A DNA stretch of 64,000 nt from JAWKSY01 sp041402125 (GTDB lineage: Bacteria > Planctomycetota > GCA-002687715 > DRQF01). The translations under genes were made by a program, and so were the position numbers. The stretch lies in assembly GCA_041402125.1 (NCBI GenBank), contig JAWKSY010000011.1, forward strand, positions 101,774 through 165,773, given 5' to 3'. Shown in pieces: positions 9,301 through 16,878 of the stretch. Within the stretch, counting starts at the first letter, position 1; every line of letters begins with the position of its first letter. Below the pieces are notes generated by a model, which saw nothing but the letters and a program-made list of their open reading frames with translations, made no database searches and was not told the origin of the DNA.

Positions 9301-10563
9301 ATGAGAACGCTCACGCTCCGTACCGTGGCAACCCTGGCCCTGATCGTGACTTCCTGCGCCTCCGTCCGCGCCCAGGGCGGCGCCCCCACGGCGACGCTGC
9401 ACACGCTCGCGGCCCAGAACCCCGACTACGCGTGGTTGCCCACAGTGTCGAATCCGCTCGCACCGGCCGCGACCGATTGGAACCTGCGCCTGGCGGGAAC
9501 CCACGGCGGCACGCGCTTCGGGATCCTGCCCTCGCTGCGCCTCCTCGAACCGAACGCGAACTCGAGCGAACACGCGCTGTGGGCGCAGCTCGTCAACGAC
9601 TTTCCCTGGCTGTGGACCTGGCAGTGGGGGCCCGGCCAGACGCCGCCGGCGGGTCCGAATCCGACTCCCGAGGACTACCTCCTCGCGGTCGGGATGGACG
9701 AACTCGTGAACGCGGCCGATCTCGAGGAGATCGACCTGCCCTTCCTGCCGGCCTCGCCCCTCGCGATCCGGGCCTACACGGAGCAGGTCCGCCTCGCCTG
9801 CCGTCACTGGACGCAGCCCATCCTCTCGTCGAACCAGCCGGCGGTCTTCGATCCCACGCACGCGGACTGGAACGCGGATCTCTACGGCGCCGGACGCTCG
9901 CCGCTCCACGAGCTCTGGCTCGCGACCCTGCGCGGTCCCGGAATCGCCGACGGAGAGACGGTGCCCGTCCTCGGCACCGAGCATCTGGCGCAGGTCGCGC
10001 TCGGTCTCCAGGCTCCCAGCGCGGCCGAGCTGAACGCGGCCCTCGACCGGCTCGACGAGATCACGGAGGTCGGCTACGAGATCTCGACCGCGGTCCTCTT
10101 CTTCACGCCGGAGCCCTGCGTGTCGAGTCCGGCGACCTACCCTCACCCGGAGGCGGTGCCGGTGATCGACGAAGAGACGGCGGCGGGCGATCTCCGTTTC
10201 GGCGTCCGCGCGGGTCCGGACATGATCGGCGGCTTCAACCCGCAATCCCTGGCTCCGGTCGCCAGCGCCTCGTCGTGGGGCGTCAGCGGCGAGGACGACG
10301 TCGTCTTCATCCCCGTTCCCCTGTCCTCCGTCAACACGCTCATCGTCGACATCCCGCTCGCGGGCGGGGGCGTGCACACCCTGACCGTGACGCGTCTCCC
10401 CTTCGAGGCGGGGTTCCTCGTCACGGTGCCGTCGGGACTCTCCCTCGACGGAGCGGCCGACTGGAATCTGCGGTATCCTCCCGTCGGCGGCTGGCCGGGC
10501 TTCCCGCTCGCGCCCATCGCCAATCCGATGACGGTCGGCATCCCCCTGCAGGGAGCCGCGTGA
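9301..10563 (+). CDS. Secreted protein of unknown function
   Basis: 420 residues with an N-terminal signal peptide (LRTVATLALIVTSCASVRAQ, cleavage likely after ASVRA or near residue 25). The mature protein is Trp/Pro rich in its first half (DFPWLWTWQWGPG) and beta-rich in its last 100 residues. That last part has a duplicated flavour: NLRLAGTHGG early and NLRYPPVGG late. I recognise no family. The ATG at 9301 is preferred to a GTG four codons upstream because it opens the signal peptide. The gene is followed after 15 bp by a kinase gene on the same strand, so they are probably co-transcribed, and the protein may be exported under the control of the flanking sigma/kinase pair. Confidence 0.65.
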   Translation: MRTLTLRTVATLALIVTSCASVRAQGGAPTATLHTLAAQNPDYAWLPTVSNPLAPAATDWNLRLAGTHGGTRFGILPSLRLLEPNANSSEHALWAQLVNDFPWLWTWQWGPGQTPPAGPNPTPEDYLLAVGMDELVNAADLEEIDLPFLPASPLAIRAYTEQVRLACRHWTQPILSSNQPAVFDPTHADWNADLYGAGRSPLHELWLATLRGPGIADGETVPVLGTEHLAQVALGLQAPSAAELNAALDRLDEITEVGYEISTAVLFFTPEPCVSSPATYPHPEAVPVIDEETAAGDLRFGVRAGPDMIGGFNPQSLAPVASASSWGVSGEDDVVFIPVPLSSVNTLIVDIPLAGGGVHTLTVTRLPFEAGFLVTVPSGLSLDGAADWNLRYPPVGGWPGFPLAPIANPMTVGIPLQGAA

Positions 10564-10578
10564 CGAGGAGACGCGGCG

Positions 10579-13386
10579 GTGGACGGTTCCCTCGAACAGC
10601 GGATCGAGGCGCGCCTCGCGGCCTGGCTCGAGGCGGTCGAGACCGAGGGCGCGACGGACATCGTCGCCTTCTGCGCCGATGACCCCGAGCTCGTCCCCCA
10701 CCTCCAGGCCCTCCTCGAGGGTGAGGAAGCGCTGCACGAGATGATCGCGGGGGCCGCGCCCAGCGGCGACCCCCGCGATCACGAGGTCCTCGCCGGGCGC
10801 TACCTGCTCGCCCATCGGCTGGGAGCGGGCGGCAGCGGCGAGGTCTACCTCGCCCGCGACCTCAAGCTCGAACGCGACGTCGCGATCAAGGTCCTGAGTC
10901 GGGGACGCTTCGCCGGCACGGGGGCCCGTCGACGCTTCGAGCGCGAGGCGCGCATCCTCGCGCTGCTCGACCACGAGAACGTCGTCCCGATCCACGACGT
11001 GGGCAGCGACGGCGAGCAGCTCTTCATCTCGATGAAGTACGTCGAGGGCGGCACGCTCCTCGGACGCTCCCTGCCGCTCGCTCCCCGCGAGGCGGCACGC
11101 TTGGCGCTCGGAGTCGCCGAGGCGCTCGCCGTCGCCCACGCCCACGGCATCGTCCACCGCGACGTGAAACCCGCGAACGTCCTGCTCGACGAGGGACGCC
11201 CCCTCCTCGCCGACTTCGGTCTGGCGCGCGCGGACGACGGCGCGACCGAGACCCGCGAGGGCTCCTTCGCCGGCACGCTCGCCTACACCTCGCCCGAGCA
11301 GTTCCAGGGCGCGACGCGCGCACTCGACGCGCGCAGCGACGTCTATGCCCTCGGCGCGACCCTCTATCACCTCCTCTCCGGGCACCCCCCCTTCGAGGAA
11401 CACGACTCGACCCGGCTCATGATGCGGGTCCTCACCGAACGACCGCAGCCGCTCGGCCTCTCCGGCGAGGATCGCGACCTCGAGGTCATCGTGCTGCGCT
11501 GTCTCGAGAAAGACCGCGAGGATCGCTTCGCGGACGGCACCGCTCTCGCGGCGGACCTCCGCGCCTACCTCGACGGAAAGACCATCGCGTCGCGGCCGAT
11601 CGGAATCTGGGGACGGACGATCCGCCTCATTCGTCGACATCCGCGTCGCACCGCCGCAAGCGTCATTCTGCTCGTCGTCGTGATGACGTTGGCGGCCTTC
11701 GCTTGGACGAATCACGTCCGGGACCGGCGAGGATTCGAAGCGGCGCGGAGCCTCGCGCTCTCACAGCTCACGACGGGCCGGCTCGGCGCGGCCCGCGAGA
11801 CCCTCCGCAGCATGCCGGCGGCGTGGGCCGAGCGGCCCGAAGGCATCGAGATCGCCCGACGCCTCCGGGCGCGCGAATCCGAGGAGGCCCTCTACAACCT
11901 CATCCAGCGCCGGCGCAACGCGATCGAGGCCCGGAAGCTGCGCGGAGCGATCAAGGAAGTCGAAGCGGCGGGTGCGTCGCTCTCGGAGCGGAGCCGGCTG
12001 CTCGTGGCGATCGCACGCCTCCAGCTCGGGGATCCCGGAGCCTCCAGAGGCATCACGGGGCTCGAGGGGCCGATCCCGGAAGCCATCCGCGCGGAATGCG
12101 AAGGAGGCGGTGCTCTTCGCATCCTGCGACCGGCCGAGTTCGACAGCGCGGACGAATGCGTCCTCGCTGCCATCGTGCTCGGCAGCTCCCGACCCGGCAG
12201 CTTCGCCCTGAGACGCTCCCTGGTCGAGCGGGCGCTCGCGATCGACGACGGCGATGTGCGCGCCCGCATCCAGCAGGCGATGCTCGCCGCCTCCGAGGGT
12301 GAGTGGAAGGTGGCCTACGTGATAGTGCGCGATTTGGATCGCGATCTCGTCGACCGGCGCTTCCGCAATCTCGAACTCGCCCGGCTGCTGAGCCGACTCG
12401 GGGAGTTCGATCGGGCCGATCGGATCCTCGAGGGGATCCCGCTGGAGGAGCGGGATCTCGAGGTCGAGGCGGAACGGATCAACCTCATCCTCGAGCGCGG
12501 CGACCCGGCGCCGGCTCGAGCCGCCCTCGCCCAGGTGGAGGAATTCGCCGATCGGCACCCGGCACTCGTCTCGGCTCGGGTCGCGGTCGCCATGTTCGAC
12601 CGCGACTGGCCGACCCTCGACGCCCTCGACCGCTCGATTCCGGACCGGGACCTCTTGCCCCGCGACCGCTGGAACATCGAGATCCAGATCACGATCGCAC
12701 GCTGCTACGAATACGAGTTGAAGGTCGAGGAGGCCTCGAGCGAACTCACGCGGAGACTCGGTGAGTTGGAGTACTCGCCTCTCTCTCCCTCGGTCGTGGC
12801 GCGCGAGTCCGAGGCGGCCCGCGCGTTGACCCGGACGAAGCTCGCTGAGCTGCGAGTTCGATTCACCGAAGAGAGGACACGCGGCGTGCGCCTCCTCGAA
12901 ACGGCTGAGGGTCCGATCGAGAGCTCTCAGGCGTCTCTCGCGATCGCACGCATCGAGACCGACCTCGGAGACCACGAGGCCGCGCACGTGGCGCTCGCGA
13001 ACGCCTACGAACTCGACCCGAGCGACTTCGGCATCCGGGCCGCGGTGGTGCGCGCCGCGATGTTCCGCGCCGAGAACAAGGATTTCCCTCAGTCCCTCGT
13101 CGAGGCCTGGGGAAGCCGGGACATCCTCATCGCCACGGGCAAGCGGCTTGGCGACCGGATCGTCCGCCTCGGCAAGCGCAGCGTGCCCGAAGCCGAGTAC
13201 GACGAGTGGGACCAGATCGTCCTCTGTCGCGGGGCCCTGGCCTACCGGTCGAATGACCTCGCCACGCTCGTTCGCATGCGAGAGCTCTTCTCTGATCAGG
13301 CGGTCGAGAACGACGCGAAGCGGGCCAATCTCGAGGTGTTCGACCAGATGGTCGACCGGCTCGAGAAGGGGCTGAAGGCGCCCTGA
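10579..13386 (+). CDS. Transmembrane Ser/Thr protein kinase (PknB/Hanks type)
   Basis: 935 residues. An N-terminal helical segment (1-70) precedes a complete kinase domain (about 75-340): glycine loop GAGGSGEVY, VAIKVL lysine, catalytic HRDVKPANVLL, DFGLA and APE-equivalent SPEQF. One transmembrane helix (SVILLVVVMTLAAFAW, near 360-376) leads to an exported region of about 550 residues. That region is built of helical pairs resembling TPR repeats (for example LARLLSRLGEFDRADRILEG and ALANAYELDPSDFGIRAA). The start is GTG. The architecture fits a receptor-like kinase that senses something outside the cytoplasmic membrane. It is followed by a convergent membrane-protein gene 22 bp away. Confidence 0.92.
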   Translation: MDGSLEQRIEARLAAWLEAVETEGATDIVAFCADDPELVPHLQALLEGEEALHEMIAGAAPSGDPRDHEVLAGRYLLAHRLGAGGSGEVYLARDLKLERDVAIKVLSRGRFAGTGARRRFEREARILALLDHENVVPIHDVGSDGEQLFISMKYVEGGTLLGRSLPLAPREAARLALGVAEALAVAHAHGIVHRDVKPANVLLDEGRPLLADFGLARADDGATETREGSFAGTLAYTSPEQFQGATRALDARSDVYALGATLYHLLSGHPPFEEHDSTRLMMRVLTERPQPLGLSGEDRDLEVIVLRCLEKDREDRFADGTALAADLRAYLDGKTIASRPIGIWGRTIRLIRRHPRRTAASVILLVVVMTLAAFAWTNHVRDRRGFEAARSLALSQLTTGRLGAARETLRSMPAAWAERPEGIEIARRLRARESEEALYNLIQRRRNAIEARKLRGAIKEVEAAGASLSERSRLLVAIARLQLGDPGASRGITGLEGPIPEAIRAECEGGGALRILRPAEFDSADECVLAAIVLGSSRPGSFALRRSLVERALAIDDGDVRARIQQAMLAASEGEWKVAYVIVRDLDRDLVDRRFRNLELARLLSRLGEFDRADRILEGIPLEERDLEVEAERINLILERGDPAPARAALAQVEEFADRHPALVSARVAVAMFDRDWPTLDALDRSIPDRDLLPRDRWNIEIQITIARCYEYELKVEEASSELTRRLGELEYSPLSPSVVARESEAARALTRTKLAELRVRFTEERTRGVRLLETAEGPIESSQASLAIARIETDLGDHEAAHVALANAYELDPSDFGIRAAVVRAAMFRAENKDFPQSLVEAWGSRDILIATGKRLGDRIVRLGKRSVPEAEYDEWDQIVLCRGALAYRSNDLATLVRMRELFSDQAVENDAKRANLEVFDQMVDRLEKGLKAP

Positions 13387-13408
13387 CGCGGATCGCGAGC
13401 CGAAGCGC

Positions 13409-13969
13409 TCAGTCCCGTCCCTCGTCGCGGGTCGCGCTCCGCCCGGAGCGGATCGTCGCGGCGAGACCCGCCGCGACGCCCCAGACCGGCAACGCCGCGA
13501 CCACGACGAGCAGGCCGAGGAGCGACTCGCAGGTCGCGACCAGGAGGGCGGCTCCGACGCCGACCCTGGGATCGAGTCCCACTCCATCGACCGCGAGGAA
13601 GGCGAGGGCGCCCGCGCCGAGGTCGGGGAAGTACGAGAAGATCAGAGCGGGCGCGAGGCCTTCGGCGACCAGGTAGCCGAGGACGACGGCGCTCTGGAGG
13701 GCGCGGACGGCGAAGGGGGGAACGAGGGCCCAGCGACGGGTCGGAGCGGCGGCGACGAAGGCGCCGACGCGGCCGCCCGCGAGGAGGGCGACGACGAGGG
13801 CGAAGAGCGCGGTGCCGGCGGCCACGATGGCGCCCGCGTAGGCCTGGAGCGCCCAGACGATGGTCGGGGGGCAGAGGACGAGCGCCCCGAGGGCGCCGAC
13901 GAAGGCCCGGCGGAGGCGGAATCCCCTCGCACCTTCGGCGGGGTCCGTGGTCACTGCGACGTCCGACAC
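13409..13969 (-). CDS. Integral membrane protein
   Basis: 186 residues with about four hydrophobic segments (GALGALVLCPPTIVWAL, AIVAAGTALFALVVALLAGG, SAVVLGYLVAEGLAPALIF, and LLVATCESLLGLLVVVAALPVWG) and a basic C-terminus. I recognise no family. The start is the GTG at 13969, which has GAGGAGG 7 nt upstream; longer open frames upstream run into purE on the opposite strand and are shadows. It is divergent from purE with about 106 bp between them. Confidence 0.7.
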   Translation of the reverse strand: MSDVAVTTDPAEGARGFRLRRAFVGALGALVLCPPTIVWALQAYAGAIVAAGTALFALVVALLAGGRVGAFVAAAPTRRWALVPPFAVRALQSAVVLGYLVAEGLAPALIFSYFPDLGAGALAFLAVDGVGLDPRVGVGAALLVATCESLLGLLVVVAALPVWGVAAGLAATIRSGRSATRDEGRD

Positions 13970-14075
13970 GCGGGCCTCCTCGGGGCGTCCTCGTCCGGGG
14001 GGCAGCCTATCCTTTGATGGGCCCGGGCGGTTTCGAGTATCGTGCCCCGCCCCGCTGGACCCCAGGAGACCCGCC

Positions 14076-14570
14076 GTGACGAAGAGCGCCGAACCCCTCG
14101 TCGGCATCATCATGGGCAGCCGCTCGGACTGGCCGACCATGCGTCGGGCCGCGGAGATGCTCGAGGCCTTCGGCGTGCCCCACGAGAGCGCCATCGTCTC
14201 CGCCCACCGGACGCCCGACCGGATGCGCGACTACGCCCGGGCGGCCGAGGACCGGGGCCTGCGCTGCATCATCGCCGGCGCCGGCGGCGCGGCCCATCTT
14301 CCGGGCATGGTCGCGGCGCAGACCACGGTCCCCGTCCTCGGCGTGCCCGTCGAGAGCCGAGCGCTCAAGGGCATGGACTCGCTCCTGAGCATCGTCCAGA
14401 TGCCCGGCGGCATTCCGGTCGGCACCCTGGCGATCGGTGAGGCGGGCGCGAAGAACGCCGGCCTCCTCGCGGTCGGGATCCTCGCGGCCTGGGATCCGGA
14501 ACTCCGCGAGAAGCTGCGGGAGTTCCGCCGGCGACAGGCCGAGGACGCGATCGCCCAGGAACTGGAATGA
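14076..14570 (+). CDS. purE: N5-carboxyaminoimidazole ribonucleotide mutase
   Basis: 164 residues, the usual PurE length. The substrate-binding signature GSRSDWPTM is at the N-terminus, followed by SAHRTPDRM and GAGGAAHLPGMVAAQT, with GMDSLLSIVQMPGGIPV in the second half. Class I PurE moves the carboxyl group of N5-CAIR to C4, giving CAIR in purine synthesis; class I is supported by the coupled purK gene. GTG start with CAGGAGA upstream. The stop overlaps the purK start (ATGA). Confidence 0.96.
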   Translation: MTKSAEPLVGIIMGSRSDWPTMRRAAEMLEAFGVPHESAIVSAHRTPDRMRDYARAAEDRGLRCIIAGAGGAAHLPGMVAAQTTVPVLGVPVESRALKGMDSLLSIVQMPGGIPVGTLAIGEAGAKNAGLLAVGILAAWDPELREKLREFRRRQAEDAIAQELE

Positions 14571-15712
14571 GCGACCCCATCCTCCCCGGCGCGACCATCG
14601 GCGTCCTCGGCGGCGGCCAGCTCGGACGGATGCTCGGCCTCGCCGCGCGGCGACTGGGCTACGGTTTCGCCGTCTTCTGTCCCGAGCCGGACTCCCCCGC
14701 CGCCGCGGTCGCGGACCTCGTCGTCAACGCCGACTACCGCGACCGGGACGCGCTGCGGCGCTTCGCGGAGGCCGTGGACGTCGTCACCTTCGAGTTCGAG
14801 AACGTCCCGGCGGAGACGGCCGAGCTCCTCGAGTCGTTGCGGCCGGTCCGTCCCTCGGGGCGCGTGCTCGCCGACAGCCAGCACCGGCTGCGCGAGAAGC
14901 GGGCCCTCCGGGCCGCGGGCATCCCCACCGTGGACTTCGCCGAGGTTCCCGAGAACGCCGACGCCGCCGCCCTCGCCGCCGCCGTCGCGGAGGTGGGCGC
15001 TCCCGCGATCCTGAAGACGGCCGCCTTCGGCTACGACGGAAAGGGCCAGACCCGGGTCACCGACGCGGCGGACATCGCCACGGCCCACGCCCGGATCGGC
15101 CGCCAGGAGGCGATCCTCGAGGCACTCGCGCCCTTCGAGCGCGAGATCTCGGTCGTCGCCGCCCGGCGCCCCGGGGGTGAGATCGCGCTCTTCGAGCCGA
15201 CCGACAACGTCCACGTGAACCACATCCTCGACGTCTCCGTCGCTCCGGCCGATCTTCCGGACGCGGTGCGCGCGGAGGCCCGGGCGATCGTCACACGTCT
15301 GCTCGCGGCCTGGGAGGTCGTCGGCGTGCTCTGCGTCGAGATGTTCCTCCTGCCGGGCGGCGAGCTGGTCGTGAACGAGGTCGCACCGCGGCCTCACAAC
15401 TCCGGACACCTCACGATGGACTCCGTCGCCTGCGACCAGTTCGAGCAGCAGGCCCGAGCGGTCTGCGACCTCCCGCTGGGCGACACCACGCTCCGGGGCG
15501 GCGCCGCGATGGCCAACCTCCTCGGCGACCTCTGGGCGGGCGGCGAACCCGACTGGGCCGCGGCCCTCGCCCGACCGATCGCGCTCCACCTCTACGGGAA
15601 GACCGAGGCGCGTGTCGGCCGCAAGATGGGGCACATCAACGCCTTGGCGGAGTCGCCCGACGCCGCGCGGGCGATCGTCGCCGCGGCCCGGGACGCCCTC
15701 CGCCGCCGCTGA
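14567..15712 (+). CDS. purK: N5-carboxyaminoimidazole ribonucleotide synthase
   Basis: 381 residues, ATP-grasp enzyme that makes N5-CAIR from AIR, ATP and bicarbonate for PurE. Seen: N-terminal GVLGGGQLGRML, VTFEFENVP, SQHRLREK, ATP-grasp AILKTAAFGYDGKGQ, EREISVVAAR, and the metal/phosphate part VNEVAPRPHNSGH. The start is fixed by the 4-nt overlap with purE. It is complete and no regulatory element is visible. The last gene of the purEK pair; a membrane-protein operon begins 81 bp later. Confidence 0.97.
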   Translation: MSDPILPGATIGVLGGGQLGRMLGLAARRLGYGFAVFCPEPDSPAAAVADLVVNADYRDRDALRRFAEAVDVVTFEFENVPAETAELLESLRPVRPSGRVLADSQHRLREKRALRAAGIPTVDFAEVPENADAAALAAAVAEVGAPAILKTAAFGYDGKGQTRVTDAADIATAHARIGRQEAILEALAPFEREISVVAARRPGGEIALFEPTDNVHVNHILDVSVAPADLPDAVRAEARAIVTRLLAAWEVVGVLCVEMFLLPGGELVVNEVAPRPHNSGHLTMDSVACDQFEQQARAVCDLPLGDTTLRGGAAMANLLGDLWAGGEPDWAAALARPIALHLYGKTEARVGRKMGHINALAESPDAARAIVAAARDALRRR

Positions 15713-15793
15713 CGAGGACGCATTCTCTATTCCTTCATCCCCGCCCCCCGCCCGGCCGATCAGAAGACCGGGAACGCGGAAGCGGGAGATTCC

Positions 15794-16408
15794 ATGTCCG
15801 GTCACGATGACGTCCTCTCGGCGCCGCGCGCGACGCTCGCCACCGAGAACACGAACCTGCCGACGCGCCTCTTCGGCCGGCGCCGGCGGTTCATCATCGA
15901 CCCGCGGTTCCAGTCCCGGCTGTTGCTCGCCTTCGGCGCGCAGCTCGGGGTCTTCGTCGTCGTCCTGAGCCTCGCGGTGTTCCTGCCCCCGATGCTCGCC
16001 ATGAACGACGGGGACGCGAGCCGGGCCGAGCTCAGCCGAGCCGCCCGCGAACTCATCTCGCTCGAGTCGCGGTTCTGGCCCGGACTCCTCGCGGCGACGC
16101 TCTTCGCGGTCGTGCTCGCGGTCCGCACGAGCCACAAGATCGCGGGCCCGCTCTACCGCTTCCGTCGTGTCTTCGAGGCGATCGAGCGCGGCGAACATCC
16201 GGGACCGGTTCGGCTCCGCGCGCGCGACTACCTGAAGGAGGAAGCCCGTTTCCTCGACGCCCTGGCGCGCTCCGTCGACGCGGATCGCGAACGCCTGCGC
16301 GAACTCCAGGCCGGCATCGAGCGCCTCGCCTCCGAGATCGCCGATCTCGATCCGGCGGCGCTCAAGACCCGTCTCGACGCGCTCGCCCGACCGGAGCGCG
16401 CTCGGTGA
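15794..16408 (+). CDS. Two-TM inner-membrane protein with HAMP-like region
   Basis: 204 residues. A basic N-terminus (FGRRRRFIIDPRFQSRLLL) leads into TM1 (AFGAQLGVFVVVLSLAVFLPPML), a short periplasmic loop and TM2 (GLLAATLFAVVLAVRTSHKI). Then comes KIAGPLYRFRRVFEAIERGE, which looks like a HAMP linker, and a coiled-coil tail. It resembles methyl-accepting chemotaxis or kinase input modules without an output domain. The stop overlaps the following pilin gene (GTGA), so it probably works with the pilin/HD-GYP unit. The precise role is unknown. Confidence 0.75.
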   Translation: MSGHDDVLSAPRATLATENTNLPTRLFGRRRRFIIDPRFQSRLLLAFGAQLGVFVVVLSLAVFLPPMLAMNDGDASRAELSRAARELISLESRFWPGLLAATLFAVVLAVRTSHKIAGPLYRFRRVFEAIERGEHPGPVRLRARDYLKEEARFLDALARSVDADRERLRELQAGIERLASEIADLDPAALKTRLDALARPERAR

Positions 16409-16878
16409 GGCTCGCCGCGATACGGGAAGAGGGTTTCACGCTCCTCGAACTGATGATCGTGGTCACCATCATCGCGATCATCATGTCGATGGGCGTGCCC
16501 ATGTACATGCGGACGGTCTCGAAGGCCAAGGAGATCTCGGTCGCGGACGAACTGAAGAAGATCGCCGATGCCATCGACCTCTACATCGTCGAGAACAACG
16601 AACCGCCGGCCTCGCTCGCCGACGTCGGCATGGACGGCATGACCGATCCCTGGGGGAATCCCTACGAGTATCTCCCGCTCACGGGATCCCACGCGCCGGG
16701 AAACTCGAAGGGCAAGGCCCGCAAGGACCACAACCTCGTGCCGATCAACACCGACTACGACCTGTACAGTCGGGGTCCCGACGGCAAGACCGCCTCTCCG
16801 CTCACCGCGAACCAGAGCAAGGACGACATCGTCCGAGCCCAGAATGGCGCCTTCTTCGGAACGGCCGAGGACTACTAA
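16405..16878 (+). CDS. GspG-like type II secretion pseudopilin
   Basis: 157 residues. Class III prepilin signal EEG|FTLLELMIVVTIIAIIMSMG: cleavage after Gly10, with Phe11 becoming residue 1 and Glu15 the +5 Glu. The globular part has DPWGNPYEY and LYSRGPDGK, both typical of the major pseudopilin GspG and its calcium loop. A 25-residue Lys/Ser-rich insertion (SKGKARKDHN) is present. The GTG start overlaps the preceding TGA. No other T2SS or pilus gene is nearby, so it may be an accessory pilin. Sitting between a HAMP-like membrane protein and an HD-GYP protein suggests regulation of surface appendages by c-di-GMP. Confidence 0.85.
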   Translation: MRLAAIREEGFTLLELMIVVTIIAIIMSMGVPMYMRTVSKAKEISVADELKKIADAIDLYIVENNEPPASLADVGMDGMTDPWGNPYEYLPLTGSHAPGNSKGKARKDHNLVPINTDYDLYSRGPDGKTASPLTANQSKDDIVRAQNGAFFGTAEDY